64,000 nt of DNA, taken from the NCBI GenBank assembly GCA_910586765.1, contig CAJUJJ010000003.1, positions 71,645 through 135,644 on the forward strand, read 5' to 3'. Positions 9,005 to 18,727 of the stretch are shown here, piece by piece. The notes under the pieces are model-generated. The model was not told the origin of the DNA. It saw only the letters and a program-made list of their open reading frames with translations, and searched no databases. The first letter of the stretch is position 1. The number at the start of each line of letters is the position of its first letter. The translations under genes were made by a program, and so were the position numbers. The stretch is from an uncultured Clostridia bacterium. Lineage in GTDB: Bacteria; Bacillota; Clostridia; Lachnospirales; Anaerotignaceae.

Positions 9005-10357
9005 TTGGAAAGAGAACAATTTCAAAAAATGTTGATGGAAAGTGCATTAGCACAAGGATTTGAAGATTGTGAAGTATATTTTGAAGCAACAGAAAATTTT
9101 GAGGTGCTTGTATTAGAGGGAGAAATTTCTCATTATGAAAATAGTAGTCAAATTGGTATTTGTTTTAGAGGAATTTACAAAGGCAATATGGGTTATGCCT
9201 ATGCTACAACAATGAATGAAAAAACAATACAATATTTAATTGAACAGTCAAAAGAAAATGCCAATGTGATAGAAGAAACAGAAAAAGAAGTAATATTTGA
9301 GGGAAGCAATTATTATACTCCTATTAATAGTTATAATGAAAAATTAAAAATGCTTTCACCAGAAGAAAAAATGGAAGCTGCAAAAAAAATGGAGCAAGGA
9401 GCATTACAGCAATATGAACAAGTTTCTATTGACTATTGTGTATTACAGACCATAGAGAAAACGATTGCACTATCCAATAGTAAAGGACTTTCTCTTTGCC
9501 ATAGAAAAAATGGCATTGCTGCAAATATATCTACTATTGCACAACAAAACGGAGATGTTAAAACAGCTTCAGAGGATTGGATAAGCAATGATTGGAGTGC
9601 TTTTTATCCTCAAGAAATAGGAAGAAAAGCGGGAGAAAAAGCAGTCAGTCATTTAGGAGCATACAGTTTGCCATCAGGAGAGTATAAAGTGCTTTTGGAA
9701 AATCATGTAGCAGCAGAATTGCTTTCTGCGTTTGCTGGTATATTTTATGGAGAAAATGTACAAAAAGGATTTTCTCTTTTAAAGGGAAAATTGAAAGAAA
9801 AAATTGCATCTTCTAAAGTTACATTGAGAGATGATGGTCTTTTAGAAAATATATCTGGTTCTGTTCCTTTTGACCATGAAGGAGTAGCAGTAAAAAATAA
9901 AATCATTGTTGAAAATGGAAAACTAGAAACATTTTTATATAATTTGAAATCAGCAGCAAAAGATAAAACGGTTTCTACTGGAAATGGCTTTAAAAATGGA
10001 TATAAAAATACAGTAAAAACAAAATGTACCAATTTTTATATACAACCAGGAGGAAAAACAACAAGAACACTTATGGCACAATTAGGAGAGGGGCTTTTGA
10101 TTACAGATATTGCAGGACTTCATTCAGGGGCAAATGCAGTTTCTGGTGATTTTTCACTTTCGGCAGAAGGGTTTTGGATAGAAAGAGGACAGATTGTACG
10201 ACCTGTAGAACAAATTACAATAGGAGGCAATTTTTATACAATATTAAAGTTAATTGAAGAAGTAGGAAATGATTTAAAATTTATTACACCAAGTAGTAAC
10301 GGCACAATGGGAGCACCTATGATTATGATAAAACGTATTTCTGTAGCAGGAATTTGA
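9005..10357 (+). CDS. tldE: TldE/PmbA partner of the TldD protease
   Basis: A 450-residue PmbA/TldE homologue. It shares the TldD fold, including the late G-A-x-x-x-x-G-D-F-S and T-I-G-G-N-F blocks typical of PmbA, but has no HExxxH motif, so it is the non-catalytic subunit that helps form the substrate chamber. TTG 9005 is preceded by GGAGGAAGGGGG, which also covers the end of tldD, so the two are probably coupled to make equal amounts. Confidence 0.92.
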   Translation: MEREQFQKMLMESALAQGFEDCEVYFEATENFEVLVLEGEISHYENSSQIGICFRGIYKGNMGYAYATTMNEKTIQYLIEQSKENANVIEETEKEVIFEGSNYYTPINSYNEKLKMLSPEEKMEAAKKMEQGALQQYEQVSIDYCVLQTIEKTIALSNSKGLSLCHRKNGIAANISTIAQQNGDVKTASEDWISNDWSAFYPQEIGRKAGEKAVSHLGAYSLPSGEYKVLLENHVAAELLSAFAGIFYGENVQKGFSLLKGKLKEKIASSKVTLRDDGLLENISGSVPFDHEGVAVKNKIIVENGKLETFLYNLKSAAKDKTVSTGNGFKNGYKNTVKTKCTNFYIQPGGKTTRTLMAQLGEGLLITDIAGLHSGANAVSGDFSLSAEGFWIERGQIVRPVEQITIGGNFYTILKLIEEVGNDLKFITPSSNGTMGAPMIMIKRISVAGI

Positions 10358-10406
10358 TATTTGTGTGTATTTGATAAATATAGAAAATCAAAACGAGGGG
10401 ATATAA

Positions 10407-10904
10407 GTGGAAATTGTAAAAGAATGGCTTAAAACAATAGTATATGCTTTTATCATTGTTTTAGCACTTTATTTTGTTGCGTGGCCTGTTACAATAGAAG
10501 GGGACTCAATGAAACCTACTTTTTTAGATGGAGATAAAGTAGTAACATCTCGCATTTTAACTATGGCAGGAAAGTATAAAACAGGAGATATTGTAGTATT
10601 TCATATGATAGATGAATATGGTCAAAGAGATGTCATTAAAAGAGTGATAGGTATGGAAGGCGATACAATAGAAATAAAAGAGGGTACTGTATATCGTAAT
10701 GGTGTAGCAATATTAGAAGAATATATAAAAGAAAATACAGAAGGAGAAGTTTCTTTGACAGTACCAAAAGGGGGCATATTTGTATTAGGAGATAATCGCA
10801 GTCATAGTTATGATAGCCGTGATATGGGCATTATTTCCGAAAGTGAATTGAAAGGAAAAGTAATATTGAGATGGTATCCTTTTAATACAATAAAAAGATT
10901 TTGA
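10407..10904 (+). CDS. lepB: Type I signal peptidase
   Basis: A 165-residue membrane-anchored leader peptidase. One N-terminal transmembrane helix (about 9-27) is followed by the outside catalytic domain with nucleophile Ser34 in G-D-S-M-K-P-T and general base Lys78 in V-I-K-R-V-I-G. The late block G-D-N-R-x-x-S-x-D-S-R is also present. Length matches the short Gram-positive form. GTG start after AGGGG. It removes signal peptides from exported proteins such as the SLH protein. Several Firmicutes carry multiple copies; only one is in this window. Confidence 0.95.
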   Translation: MEIVKEWLKTIVYAFIIVLALYFVAWPVTIEGDSMKPTFLDGDKVVTSRILTMAGKYKTGDIVVFHMIDEYGQRDVIKRVIGMEGDTIEIKEGTVYRNGVAILEEYIKENTEGEVSLTVPKGGIFVLGDNRSHSYDSRDMGIISESELKGKVILRWYPFNTIKRF

Positions 10905-10951
10905 TATTTTTTATTATTTCTTTTTCAAAAAAGACGATAATATAATAAAGA

Positions 10952-10981
10952 TTGACATTTTATAAGTAAAATAATTATAGT
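10952..10981 (+). promoter_or_regulatory. Predicted sigma-A promoter for the calcium-loop protein gene
   Basis: TTGACA at 10952-10957 and TATAGT at 10976-10981 with an 18-base spacer, about 20 bases before the start codon. Confidence 0.6.
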
Positions 10982-11002
10982 AAGGAAAGGGGAGAAAAGT
11001 TT

Positions 11003-12055
11003 ATGAAAATTTCATCTAGTACAGTGGCAATGCAGTCAGAAAGATTATATACTGCCATACGTCAAGAAGTCAGAGAAGAAAAAACACAATATGTTACAGA
11101 AAATGATGACAAAGCGGAAAATGCTAAACAACCTTCTATTGCTGATGCTGTAAAGGGCATGATAGAAAAGCAAGCAGAATTATATGGAACTGCTAATCAA
11201 GAAAAAGTAGCACCTTCTTATGAAAATGAATTTTCACTAAAAGTAAAACTGATGGAAAAGATGTTGGAAGCATTATCTAAAATGACAAAAGGAATTGTGA
11301 AAAAAACTCCTATGAGTTTATATGACTTATTTGATAATGGCAATAGAACCGAAATTGTAAATTTAGGAAATAGACCTGCTCCAGGAAAATGGGTAAAGAA
11401 TATAAAAACATCTACATTTTTCGCAGAAGTAGAACACACTACATTTTCAACTGTAGGCATTGCAAAAACAGAAGATGGCAGAGAAATTAATTTTAATATT
11501 GATTTAGAAATGTCAAGAGGATTTTGTGAACAGATAGAAGCAGAGTGGCAAGAAGATGTCATTTGTACAGACCCTCTTGTAATCAATTTAGAAGGAAATA
11601 GTGCAGAATTAACAGACCAAAAATTTTTATTTGACATTGATGGTGATGGCAATAAAGAAAGTATTTCTCGTTTACAAAAAGGAAGCGGCTATTTGGCATA
11701 TGACAAAAATGGTAATGGTATTATTGACGATGGCAATGAACTTTTTGGAGCAAAAACAGGAAATGGCTTTGCTGAATTAGCAGAATATGATGCTGATGGC
11801 AATGGTTGGATTGATGAAAATGACCCTATTTTTGATAAATTAAAAATTTGGACACAAGATTCCTCTGGCAATACAAAATTAGTAGGTTTAGCAGATGCAG
11901 ATGTAGGAGCGATTTATTTGGGCAATGTTTCTACTGATTTTACATTAAAATCTAATGAAACAGGACAAGTAAACGGACAAGTAAGAAGAACAGGCCTTTA
12001 TTTAAAAGAAAGTGGTGGCTCTGGTACAGTGCAGCACGTAGATGTAGCAGTTTAA
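11003..12055 (+). CDS. EF-hand-like calcium-loop protein of unknown function
   Basis: A 350-residue protein without signal peptide or membrane helix. Residues about 1-150 are polar and helical. From about 210 there are three Asp/Asn-rich loops of DxDxDG type: D-I-D-G-D-G-N, D-K-N-G-N-G-I-I-D-D and D-A-D-G-N-G-W-I-D-E. These resemble dockerin or calcium-binding EF-hand loops, followed by a compact beta-rich end. Such proteins occur in motile Clostridia, but I cannot name a function. It has its own promoter and is followed 18 bases later by another unknown gene. Calcium binding is inferred from the loops alone. Confidence 0.75.
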   Translation: MKISSSTVAMQSERLYTAIRQEVREEKTQYVTENDDKAENAKQPSIADAVKGMIEKQAELYGTANQEKVAPSYENEFSLKVKLMEKMLEALSKMTKGIVKKTPMSLYDLFDNGNRTEIVNLGNRPAPGKWVKNIKTSTFFAEVEHTTFSTVGIAKTEDGREINFNIDLEMSRGFCEQIEAEWQEDVICTDPLVINLEGNSAELTDQKFLFDIDGDGNKESISRLQKGSGYLAYDKNGNGIIDDGNELFGAKTGNGFAELAEYDADGNGWIDENDPIFDKLKIWTQDSSGNTKLVGLADADVGAIYLGNVSTDFTLKSNETGQVNGQVRRTGLYLKESGGSGTVQHVDVAV

Positions 12056-12073
12056 ATAGTATGGTAAATTTAT

Positions 12074-12514
12074 ATGGACGAAGACTTAATTGAATATTGT
12101 GAAAAATTAAAACAAAAATATAGCATATTAAATTCTGAACAAAGAGAGTTTATTAAAAAAACTGTAAGGGCAAAATATGTAAGAAAAGATGCAAAAACAA
12201 ATTTTTCTTTTTTTGATATGTTAGATTATAGCAATATGTCAGGAACAAATATACCAGATTCTTGGAGATGGATAAAAGACTTTATTTATCATAAAGAAAT
12301 TGTAGTATTTTTTAATGATGGTACAACTAGGGAGTATATAAAATTGTATAATGGAGAAATATTTGTTGATTTTTATGATGAGAGCCCATTAGTAGAATTT
12401 TATATTACAGATTGTGCTGTTAGCTTTTTACTTGGATATAACCATTCACAATGCTTATTTGCATTTGAAACAGCAGGAGATTGGCTTGAAAATGAAATAA
12501 AAAAACAAAAATGA
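12074..12514 (+). CDS. Hypothetical protein, 146 residues
   Basis: Not recognised. An acidic soluble protein with an N-terminal helix (about 4-32), a central W-R-W-I-K-D stretch and a beta-rich C-terminal half. It follows the calcium-loop gene by 18 bases and shares its downstream terminator, so the two probably form a transcript. The ribosome site is weak (no clear GGAGG), suggesting low or coupled translation. Confidence 0.6.
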   Translation: MDEDLIEYCEKLKQKYSILNSEQREFIKKTVRAKYVRKDAKTNFSFFDMLDYSNMSGTNIPDSWRWIKDFIYHKEIVVFFNDGTTREYIKLYNGEIFVDFYDESPLVEFYITDCAVSFLLGYNHSQCLFAFETAGDWLENEIKKQK

Positions 12515-12517
12515 AAA

Positions 12518-12545
12518 CCTTGAGAATTTTTCTCAAGGCTTTTAT
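12518..12545. terminator. Bidirectional terminator between convergent genes
   Basis: A 9-bp perfect stem CCTTGAGAA / TTCTCAAGG with a TTT loop. There are A residues before it and a T-rich run after it, so it can serve both the plus-strand unknown gene and the minus-strand sipL gene. Confidence 0.88.
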
Positions 12546-12552
12546 TTTAAAT

Positions 12553-14124
12553 TTAAGCAGCAACTTTTTTTAATATTAAAAGCTTTTGTCCAGGATAAAT
12601 AATTTCTGGATTTTCAATGTCATTTAATAATAAAATATCGTCTATTGTAGTATTATATTGTTTTGCAATGCTCCAAAGGCTATCATCTCTTTGCACTACA
12701 TAAATAACAGCACTAGCAAAAGAACGATTAGCAGCATCAGATGTTTCGTCAAATTCTATTTCTGTAATAATTTCTCCTTCTTTTTCTTCTGTCACAATGG
12801 TATCAATGCTTAATGTAGCCCTTACTTCAATTTCGTTACTAGAAAGCATATTTGATGTTACATTTTCTATAGCAGATGTAATGTGAACATTAGAATTTTC
12901 TTTACTTTCTTTTACCTCTAATTCCTGTGAGAAAGGAACGCTTTGTGTTACAAGGGCAATAGGTGAGGCATCATTTTCGCCTATATAAAGCACTTCAAAT
13001 GTTACAACACCTTGTATTTCTACTTTATCCTGAGAGGTGATGACATCATCTATAGAAACATTTGCCCAAACAGTTTCAATTTGCATAATAGGCGTTGCAT
13101 TATCCTCTAGCACTACTGTTTCTTTTACAGTAAATTGACTTTTACTTGTACCTATAATATTTGGATAACGTATGGTTTCTCTTTGTATGGAAAGTGGTTT
13201 TCCAGGATAATAAGCATCTTCAATCAATTCCATTTCTTGGCTATCTGTTACTTTTAATGCAGTACCTATTGTAATTTCTGTGTTTAATATGCGGTCTTCT
13301 CCATCTTCATCTGCCATAGGCTGTATTTCTTTGTTTTCAATTTGTAAATCAGCCTGCACAAGCATTTTATTTGTAATATCATTACCATCAATATATCCGT
13401 TAAAAGGAATTTCGTGTTCTACTACTTCTAATATGCTGTCATCTGTATCTCCTACATAAAGTGTACATAGTTTTAAATTTCCCCTTACTAATACTCTACC
13501 GTCCATAGCACGAATATCTTTATCTGCTATAGAAACAGTTGTTTGAAGAATTTCTCCTATATTTGGTTTATTATTTGGTATTGCAAGTTCTTCTTTTACT
13601 ATAAATCTATCTTTTTTATTTTCAACAGTGCTGTTGATATTCATAGTACCTTTTTTTGTTTGCAATGCAGGCATATCGTTAATATCTTCTATAATTTCTC
13701 CTACATAAGAAGTTGTTGCCTCTGCTGTAACAGTAATGACTGCTTTAATATTGATTTTTCTGTCATTTAATAATTTGCAGTCTAAATGATTTAAAACAGC
13801 AGAAAGTGTAATATCTGCATTTTGGTCTATACCATCAATATGTATAATGTCTTCAATAGGAAGTGATGCTTCCATACCATTAATTGGTTTAATACTTTTT
13901 TTACCTTGATATAATATAGAAAGTAACAATTCTCCTGAAAAATTAACTCTGTCCTCATTTCCTTTTGCTTCCTGTAATTGTACAATACCACTGCAACGCA
14001 ATATTTGTTCAATGTCTGGTTTGTTGTCTGGTACAATAACATCGCCTTCTAATAATATCTGAGAAGATTCTTTTCCTGCTTGTTGGTCAAGTGTGATTTT
14101 CTTTTTTTCTAAATCCCAAGACAT
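12553..14124 (-). CDS. sipL: SipL-like spore protein: SPOCS (DUF3794) domains plus LysM
   Basis: A 523-residue protein with three diverged SPOCS/DUF3794 repeats (about 25-115, 165-265 and 310-430, each with an I-P-x-x-K-P-D/N-I or similar lead-in) and a C-terminal LysM domain at about 470-518 (Y-V-V-Q-R-D-D-S-L-W-S-I-A). This is the architecture and approximate length of Clostridioides SipL, which binds SpoIVA and localises the spore coat around the forespore. No signal peptide is seen, as expected for a mother-cell protein. AAAGGAGGC precedes the start. It stands alone between a terminator and the response-regulator promoter. A sigma-E promoter would be expected but was not identified. Confidence 0.82.
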   Translation of the reverse strand: MSWDLEKKKITLDQQAGKESSQILLEGDVIVPDNKPDIEQILRCSGIVQLQEAKGNEDRVNFSGELLLSILYQGKKSIKPINGMEASLPIEDIIHIDGIDQNADITLSAVLNHLDCKLLNDRKINIKAVITVTAEATTSYVGEIIEDINDMPALQTKKGTMNINSTVENKKDRFIVKEELAIPNNKPNIGEILQTTVSIADKDIRAMDGRVLVRGNLKLCTLYVGDTDDSILEVVEHEIPFNGYIDGNDITNKMLVQADLQIENKEIQPMADEDGEDRILNTEITIGTALKVTDSQEMELIEDAYYPGKPLSIQRETIRYPNIIGTSKSQFTVKETVVLEDNATPIMQIETVWANVSIDDVITSQDKVEIQGVVTFEVLYIGENDASPIALVTQSVPFSQELEVKESKENSNVHITSAIENVTSNMLSSNEIEVRATLSIDTIVTEEKEGEIITEIEFDETSDAANRSFASAVIYVVQRDDSLWSIAKQYNTTIDDILLLNDIENPEIIYPGQKLLILKKVAA

Positions 14125-14225
14125 ACCAAAAGCCTCCTTTACTTTTATGGCTATTATGATATTGTACTATATGATAAAAAAATGAAAAGTATGCTAATAA
14201 ACAGTATCATTACAATTTAAAAATA

Positions 14226-14278
14226 TTTATAAAGTTTGTTTTATAAATTGCTTTATAAAATAAAAATGACTTTATAAT
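14226..14278 (+). promoter_or_regulatory. AT-rich promoter region with repeated TTTATAAA boxes
   Basis: TTTATAAA occurs at 14226-14233, 14240-14247 and 14252-14259, and as TTTATAAT at 14271-14278. The last contains a possible -10 (TATAAT at 14273-14278); TTGCTT at 14248-14253 is a poor -35 with a 19-base gap. The repeats might be autoregulatory sites, but low complexity makes this weak. Confidence 0.35.
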
Positions 14279-14322
14279 AAAAAAATGTTAAAATAAAATT
14301 ATATGTTTTGGAGGTGTTTTTT

Positions 14323-15924
14323 ATGGCATATTACAAAGTATTATTAGCAGATGATGAAAGAGAAATCAGACAAGGTATTATTCAAAAAATAGATTGGGCA
14401 GCAAATGGTTTTGTATTAGCAGGAGATGCTTCTAATGGCAGAGAGGCGTTAGAATTAGCTGAAAAAATTCACCCTGATGTAGTTATGACAGATATTAAAA
14501 TGCCTTTTATGAGTGGCTTAGAATTGGGAGAAATATTAGCAGTAGAAATGCCTTTAACGAAATTGGTACTTTTTTCTGGATTTGACGATTTTGAATATGC
14601 TAAACAGGCAATTAAAATCAATGCTTCAGAATATATTTTAAAACCAGTAGACTCTAAAGAAGTGACAACATTGCTTCAAAAACTAAAAAAACAGTTAGAC
14701 CACGAAATGAAAGAAAGGCGAGATGTAGAAATATTAAGACAAAATTATATACAAAGTCTGCCTTTGTTACGACAACAATTTTTTTCTAGTTTAGTAGAGG
14801 GAAATTTTTCAGAAAAGAAATTACAAACGTTAATGAAGCAATATGATATTAATTTAAAAGCAAATTGCTGGGCAGTTACTGTAATAAAAGGAGATACTAA
14901 AGAAAATGGCGGGAATGGTTCTCTTTCGGGACAAGCGGAGTTAGTACCATTGTCTTTACAGCAAATTGTAACTGAAAATTTAGCACGTTTGTATAAAACA
15001 ATTAATTTTTTGTATAACGATGGTTTAGTAATATTGTCATTGTTTCAAAGAAAAGAGGAAGTATTGGGCTATGTAAGTGCAATTAATCGTATTTGTGATA
15101 TGGCAAGAGATGTGCTGGAACTTTCCGTAACAGCAGGAATAGGTTCTGTTTGTTATAAATTGTCACATTTGAGATATTCTTTTGAAGGAGCATTGAGTGC
15201 ATTAGATTATAGAGTATTGTTAGATGATAGAGCCATTTTCATTGACGATGTAGAACCAAATGCAAAAGGTTTGCAATTAGATGAGTCAGAACAAAAAGCG
15301 TTAATCAATGCGATTAAATTGGATACGCCAGATAATATAGAAAAAACAGTAAATCATATGATAGATTATTTTAAAGAAGTAAACACCAGTATTAGTCAAT
15401 ATCAAATTTATATGACAGAACTGCTTTCTGAATTATTTAAAATTGTAAAATCTTATCAATTAGATTTAGATGAAGTATTTGGCACAGATTTTAAAGGATA
15501 TTTTGCTATGCAAGATTATGAGTCTTTGGAAGAACTCAAAAAATGGCTGACAGAAGTTTCTGTTAAAATTAATTTAAAAATAAAAAGGGAAAGATTGGAC
15601 TCTACTAAAATTTTGGCAGAAAAAGCAAAAGAATTTGTACAAAAAAATTATGGAAATAGTGACGTTTCTGTTGAAATGCTTTGCAGTCATCTTCATGTAA
15701 GTCCAGCTTATTTTTCTACAATATTTAAAAGAGAAACAGGCTCTAGTTTTATAAGCTATTTAACAGACATTCGTATGGAAGAAGCAATTAAATTATTAAA
15801 TACAACAGATGATAAAACGTATATTATTTCTGCAAAAGTAGGATATACAGAACCAAATTATTTTAGCTATGTTTTTAAAAAACATTTTGGAATATCTCCT
15901 TCTAAATATAGAAATAACCGATAA
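14323..15924 (+). CDS. AraC-family response regulator (YesN type)
   Basis: A 533-residue two-component regulator. The receiver domain at 1-120 has acidic residues at 10-11, phospho-acceptor Asp57 (V-V-M-T-D-I-K-M-P) and a late lysine near 106. A long linker resembles the middle region of YesN proteins. The C-terminal AraC DNA-binding domain (about 430-533) shows the two helix-turn-helix units, ending with G-Y-T-E-P-N-Y-F and F-K-K-H-F-G-I-S-P-S-K-Y-R. The frame extends to TTG 14308, which lies in the ribosome site; ATG 14323 is correct. The cognate kinase follows 32 bases later. Regulators of this type usually control sugar uptake genes. Confidence 0.93.
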   Translation: MAYYKVLLADDEREIRQGIIQKIDWAANGFVLAGDASNGREALELAEKIHPDVVMTDIKMPFMSGLELGEILAVEMPLTKLVLFSGFDDFEYAKQAIKINASEYILKPVDSKEVTTLLQKLKKQLDHEMKERRDVEILRQNYIQSLPLLRQQFFSSLVEGNFSEKKLQTLMKQYDINLKANCWAVTVIKGDTKENGGNGSLSGQAELVPLSLQQIVTENLARLYKTINFLYNDGLVILSLFQRKEEVLGYVSAINRICDMARDVLELSVTAGIGSVCYKLSHLRYSFEGALSALDYRVLLDDRAIFIDDVEPNAKGLQLDESEQKALINAIKLDTPDNIEKTVNHMIDYFKEVNTSISQYQIYMTELLSELFKIVKSYQLDLDEVFGTDFKGYFAMQDYESLEELKKWLTEVSVKINLKIKRERLDSTKILAEKAKEFVQKNYGNSDVSVEMLCSHLHVSPAYFSTIFKRETGSSFISYLTDIRMEEAIKLLNTTDDKTYIISAKVGYTEPNYFSYVFKKHFGISPSKYRNNR

Positions 15925-15956
15925 CATAAAAATGTGTAGGGGGTATAGAGAAGGAT

Positions 15957-17756
15957 ATGAAAAAAGATATACAAAATATAATACAGTATTTTACAAAAAG
16001 AGATATTCGTTTTGTCATTTCTATTTGTTTTACTATTGTAGCTGTTTGTGGCAGTATTTTTATTGGTACTTCTTTGTATATTCGATTTTCTGCTGCAAAT
16101 GAGGCAGCATTGGAAGAAAACAACAAAAGAATTGTAAATCAAGTAAATATGAGCCTAGATGGTTATCTAAGAAATTTAATGAAAGTATCAGATACTATGA
16201 GATACCGTGTATTACAAAACTGTGATATGGCAGAGCAAAGTTTTAACAGTGATATGAATTTACTTTATGAGTCTAACAGAGAAAGTATTGTCAGTATTGC
16301 TGTTTTTGATAAACAAGGAAAGCTTATTGATGCGACACCTTTGGCAAGATTAAAAAAAACAGCTACACCCAAAAAAGAAAGTTGGTTTTATGAAGCACAA
16401 TTTAAAATGGAAAATATACACTTTTCTACGCCTCATGTACAAAATTTATTTGAAGATATTGATTATAAATATAAATGGGTAGTTTCTTTGAGCCGTTCTG
16501 TAGAATTAATTACAAAAGGAAAAACAGAAGCAGGCATATTATTGGTAGATATGAATTTTAGTGGTATTGAACAGATATTTAAAAATATAGATTTGGGGAA
16601 ATCTGGATATATTTATTTAATGAGCAATAAAGGAGAAATTATATATCACCCAAGACAACAGTTAATTTATTCTAATTTAGAACAAGAAAATAATTTGAAA
16701 GCAACAAAATATGAAGATGGTAGTCACGTAGAAAGATTTCAGGGGCAAAAAAGATTGGTAACTATAAAGACTGTAGGATATACAGGATGGAAAATTGTAG
16801 GAGTTTCTTTTATGGAAGAAAATTTTCAAAATAATTTTCAAATTAGAATGTTTGTATTATTTTTATTTATATTTACAATATTGCTTTTGCTTGTAGCAAA
16901 TACTTTTGTATCTTCTAAAATTGCAGACCCTATTATGGAACTAGAAAAATCTGTAAAAGAATTAGAGCAGGGACATTTAGATACACATATTGCAATAGGT
17001 GGTTCTTATGAAATACGACATTTGGGAGAAACCATAAAATCTATGGCAGAACAAATGAGAAAATTAATGCAGGATATTGTGACAGAACAAGAGTCTAAAA
17101 GAAAAAGCGAATTTGACGCATTACAAAGTCAAATCAATCCACATTTTTTATATAATACATTGGATTCTATTGTATGGATGGTAGAAAATGAAAGGTATCA
17201 AGAAGCGATTGTTATGGTAACATCTCTTGCAGGATTTTTTAGAGTAGGATTAAGCAAAGGAAAAAATATCATTACATTAAAAGATGAATTAAATCACGCA
17301 GGGAGCTATATTACAATACAGCATATGCGTTTTAGAGATAAATTTACATTTCATATCAATGCAGAAAAAGAAATTCTTTCTATGGCAACAATCAAATTGA
17401 TTGTACAGCCTCTTTTAGAAAATGCGGTATATCATGGTATGGAATTTATGGACGGAGATGGAGAAATAGAAGTGAATGCTTATGCAAAAGAAAATTCACT
17501 TTATATTGATGTAACAGACAATGGCATGGGTATTCCAGAAGAAGAAATTGACGGACTTTTAAAAAGAGATAGCAAACATAGAGGAAAGGGAAGTGGTATA
17601 GGATTAAAAAATGTACACGAAAGAATACAGCTTTATTTTGGTGAAAATTATGGTTTAACAATATTAAGTGAAGCAGATGTTGGAACAACAGTGAGAATAC
17701 ATTTGCCTTTAGTACCTTATGAAAATGCAGAACAATGGGGAGGAGAAAAGAATTGA
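15957..17756 (+). CDS. Sensor histidine kinase (YesM / His_kinase PF06580 type)
   Basis: A 599-residue membrane kinase. Transmembrane helices at about 18-42 and 297-316 flank an outside sensing domain of the double-Cache kind. A HAMP segment follows at about 317-370, then the kinase core with phospho-acceptor His396 in I-N-P-H-F-L-Y-N, the N box L-L-E-N-A-V-Y-H-G, and the glycine boxes D-N-G-M-G-I and G-S-G-I-G-L. The end overlaps the TTG start of the anchored binding protein by four bases (TTGA), so the kinase and that protein are probably made together. Likely signal: a sugar, directly or through the binding protein. Confidence 0.93.
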   Translation: MKKDIQNIIQYFTKRDIRFVISICFTIVAVCGSIFIGTSLYIRFSAANEAALEENNKRIVNQVNMSLDGYLRNLMKVSDTMRYRVLQNCDMAEQSFNSDMNLLYESNRESIVSIAVFDKQGKLIDATPLARLKKTATPKKESWFYEAQFKMENIHFSTPHVQNLFEDIDYKYKWVVSLSRSVELITKGKTEAGILLVDMNFSGIEQIFKNIDLGKSGYIYLMSNKGEIIYHPRQQLIYSNLEQENNLKATKYEDGSHVERFQGQKRLVTIKTVGYTGWKIVGVSFMEENFQNNFQIRMFVLFLFIFTILLLLVANTFVSSKIADPIMELEKSVKELEQGHLDTHIAIGGSYEIRHLGETIKSMAEQMRKLMQDIVTEQESKRKSEFDALQSQINPHFLYNTLDSIVWMVENERYQEAIVMVTSLAGFFRVGLSKGKNIITLKDELNHAGSYITIQHMRFRDKFTFHINAEKEILSMATIKLIVQPLLENAVYHGMEFMDGDGEIEVNAYAKENSLYIDVTDNGMGIPEEEIDGLLKRDSKHRGKGSGIGLKNVHERIQLYFGENYGLTILSEADVGTTVRIHLPLVPYENAEQWGGEKN

Positions 17757-18715
17757 AATTAAAAAATATATTTTTTATTTTTTCTATTGGTATCATTTTT
17801 TTTGGTATGATTTATTTTATTTCATTTGATGTAACACAAAAAGACATACAATCTGTTTACACAAAAATTTCTGTAATAACAAGAGAAAGTAGCAGCGAAG
17901 CCATTGTAAATTTACAACAAGGAATAGAACAGGCAGCAACTGATATGGACGTAGAAATGAGCATTGTAACACTGACAGAGCGTAATAATGCTCAAGAACA
18001 GCAAAAACTGTTACAAAGAGAAATTAGTAGTGGTGCAGAAGCTATTGTAATTATGCCAGTAGAAGATGAAGAACTGAAAAAAACAATAGAAATAGCATCA
18101 GAAAAAATTCCTATCATTTGTATGGCAAATTCATTGCAAAGTAATGCTGTTTCAGCCACAGTATTGGGACAAGATGAAGAAATGGGAAAAGAGCTAGGAA
18201 GAAGGATATTTGTAAAAGGGGTTTTTAATAAAAAAATATTGATATTAGAGAGCAGTTTACAATGTGATGCTGTTTATAAAAGAGAAACTGCTTTATTGTC
18301 TATGTTAGAAAATAGAGCCAAAAGTATATTAAAGCAACCTTTTGTGTTTTCAGACAATACCATACAAAATTTAGAAAAAATAATACAGCAAACAGAACCA
18401 GATATTATTATCACATTAGAGCCAACTGTATTAGATATTGCAGCGGAAGCAGTACAGCATTTGCAAAAAAATCATATTATGGTGTATGGTTTTGGCATGA
18501 CAACAAAAACACCTTCTTATATTGAAAAAGAAAATATAACAGCATCTATGATACAAAATGATTTTAATTTGGGATATTTAAGCATATATAGTGCTATGGA
18601 AATATTGGGTAAAACAAAACAAAGAGAAAAGGGAATAATTGATTATGCTTTTGTAAACAAACAGAATATGTATACAAAAGAAAATCAAAGATTGTTGTTT
18701 CCTTTTGTACGTTAA
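17753..18715 (+). CDS. Membrane-anchored sugar-binding-protein-like protein
   Basis: A 320-residue protein with one N-terminal hydrophobic helix (about 6-24), no lipobox, and then a periplasmic-binding-protein fold of the ribose/galactose class (Peripla_BP_4): G-I-E-Q-A-A-T-D-M near 60 and a G-A-E-A-I-V-I-M-P block near 95. GGGAGGAG is the ribosome site; an ATG further upstream (17735) begins inside it, so TTG 17753 is preferred, overlapping the kinase stop. An anchored binding protein beside a kinase suggests a ligand-sensing accessory, as for XylFII with LytS. This is inference; a transport role is not excluded. Confidence 0.78.
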   Translation: MKLKNIFFIFSIGIIFFGMIYFISFDVTQKDIQSVYTKISVITRESSSEAIVNLQQGIEQAATDMDVEMSIVTLTERNNAQEQQKLLQREISSGAEAIVIMPVEDEELKKTIEIASEKIPIICMANSLQSNAVSATVLGQDEEMGKELGRRIFVKGVFNKKILILESSLQCDAVYKRETALLSMLENRAKSILKQPFVFSDNTIQNLEKIIQQTEPDIIITLEPTVLDIAAEAVQHLQKNHIMVYGFGMTTKTPSYIEKENITASMIQNDFNLGYLSIYSAMEILGKTKQREKGIIDYAFVNKQNMYTKENQRLLFPFVR

Positions 18716-18727
18716 AGGAGAAATGAC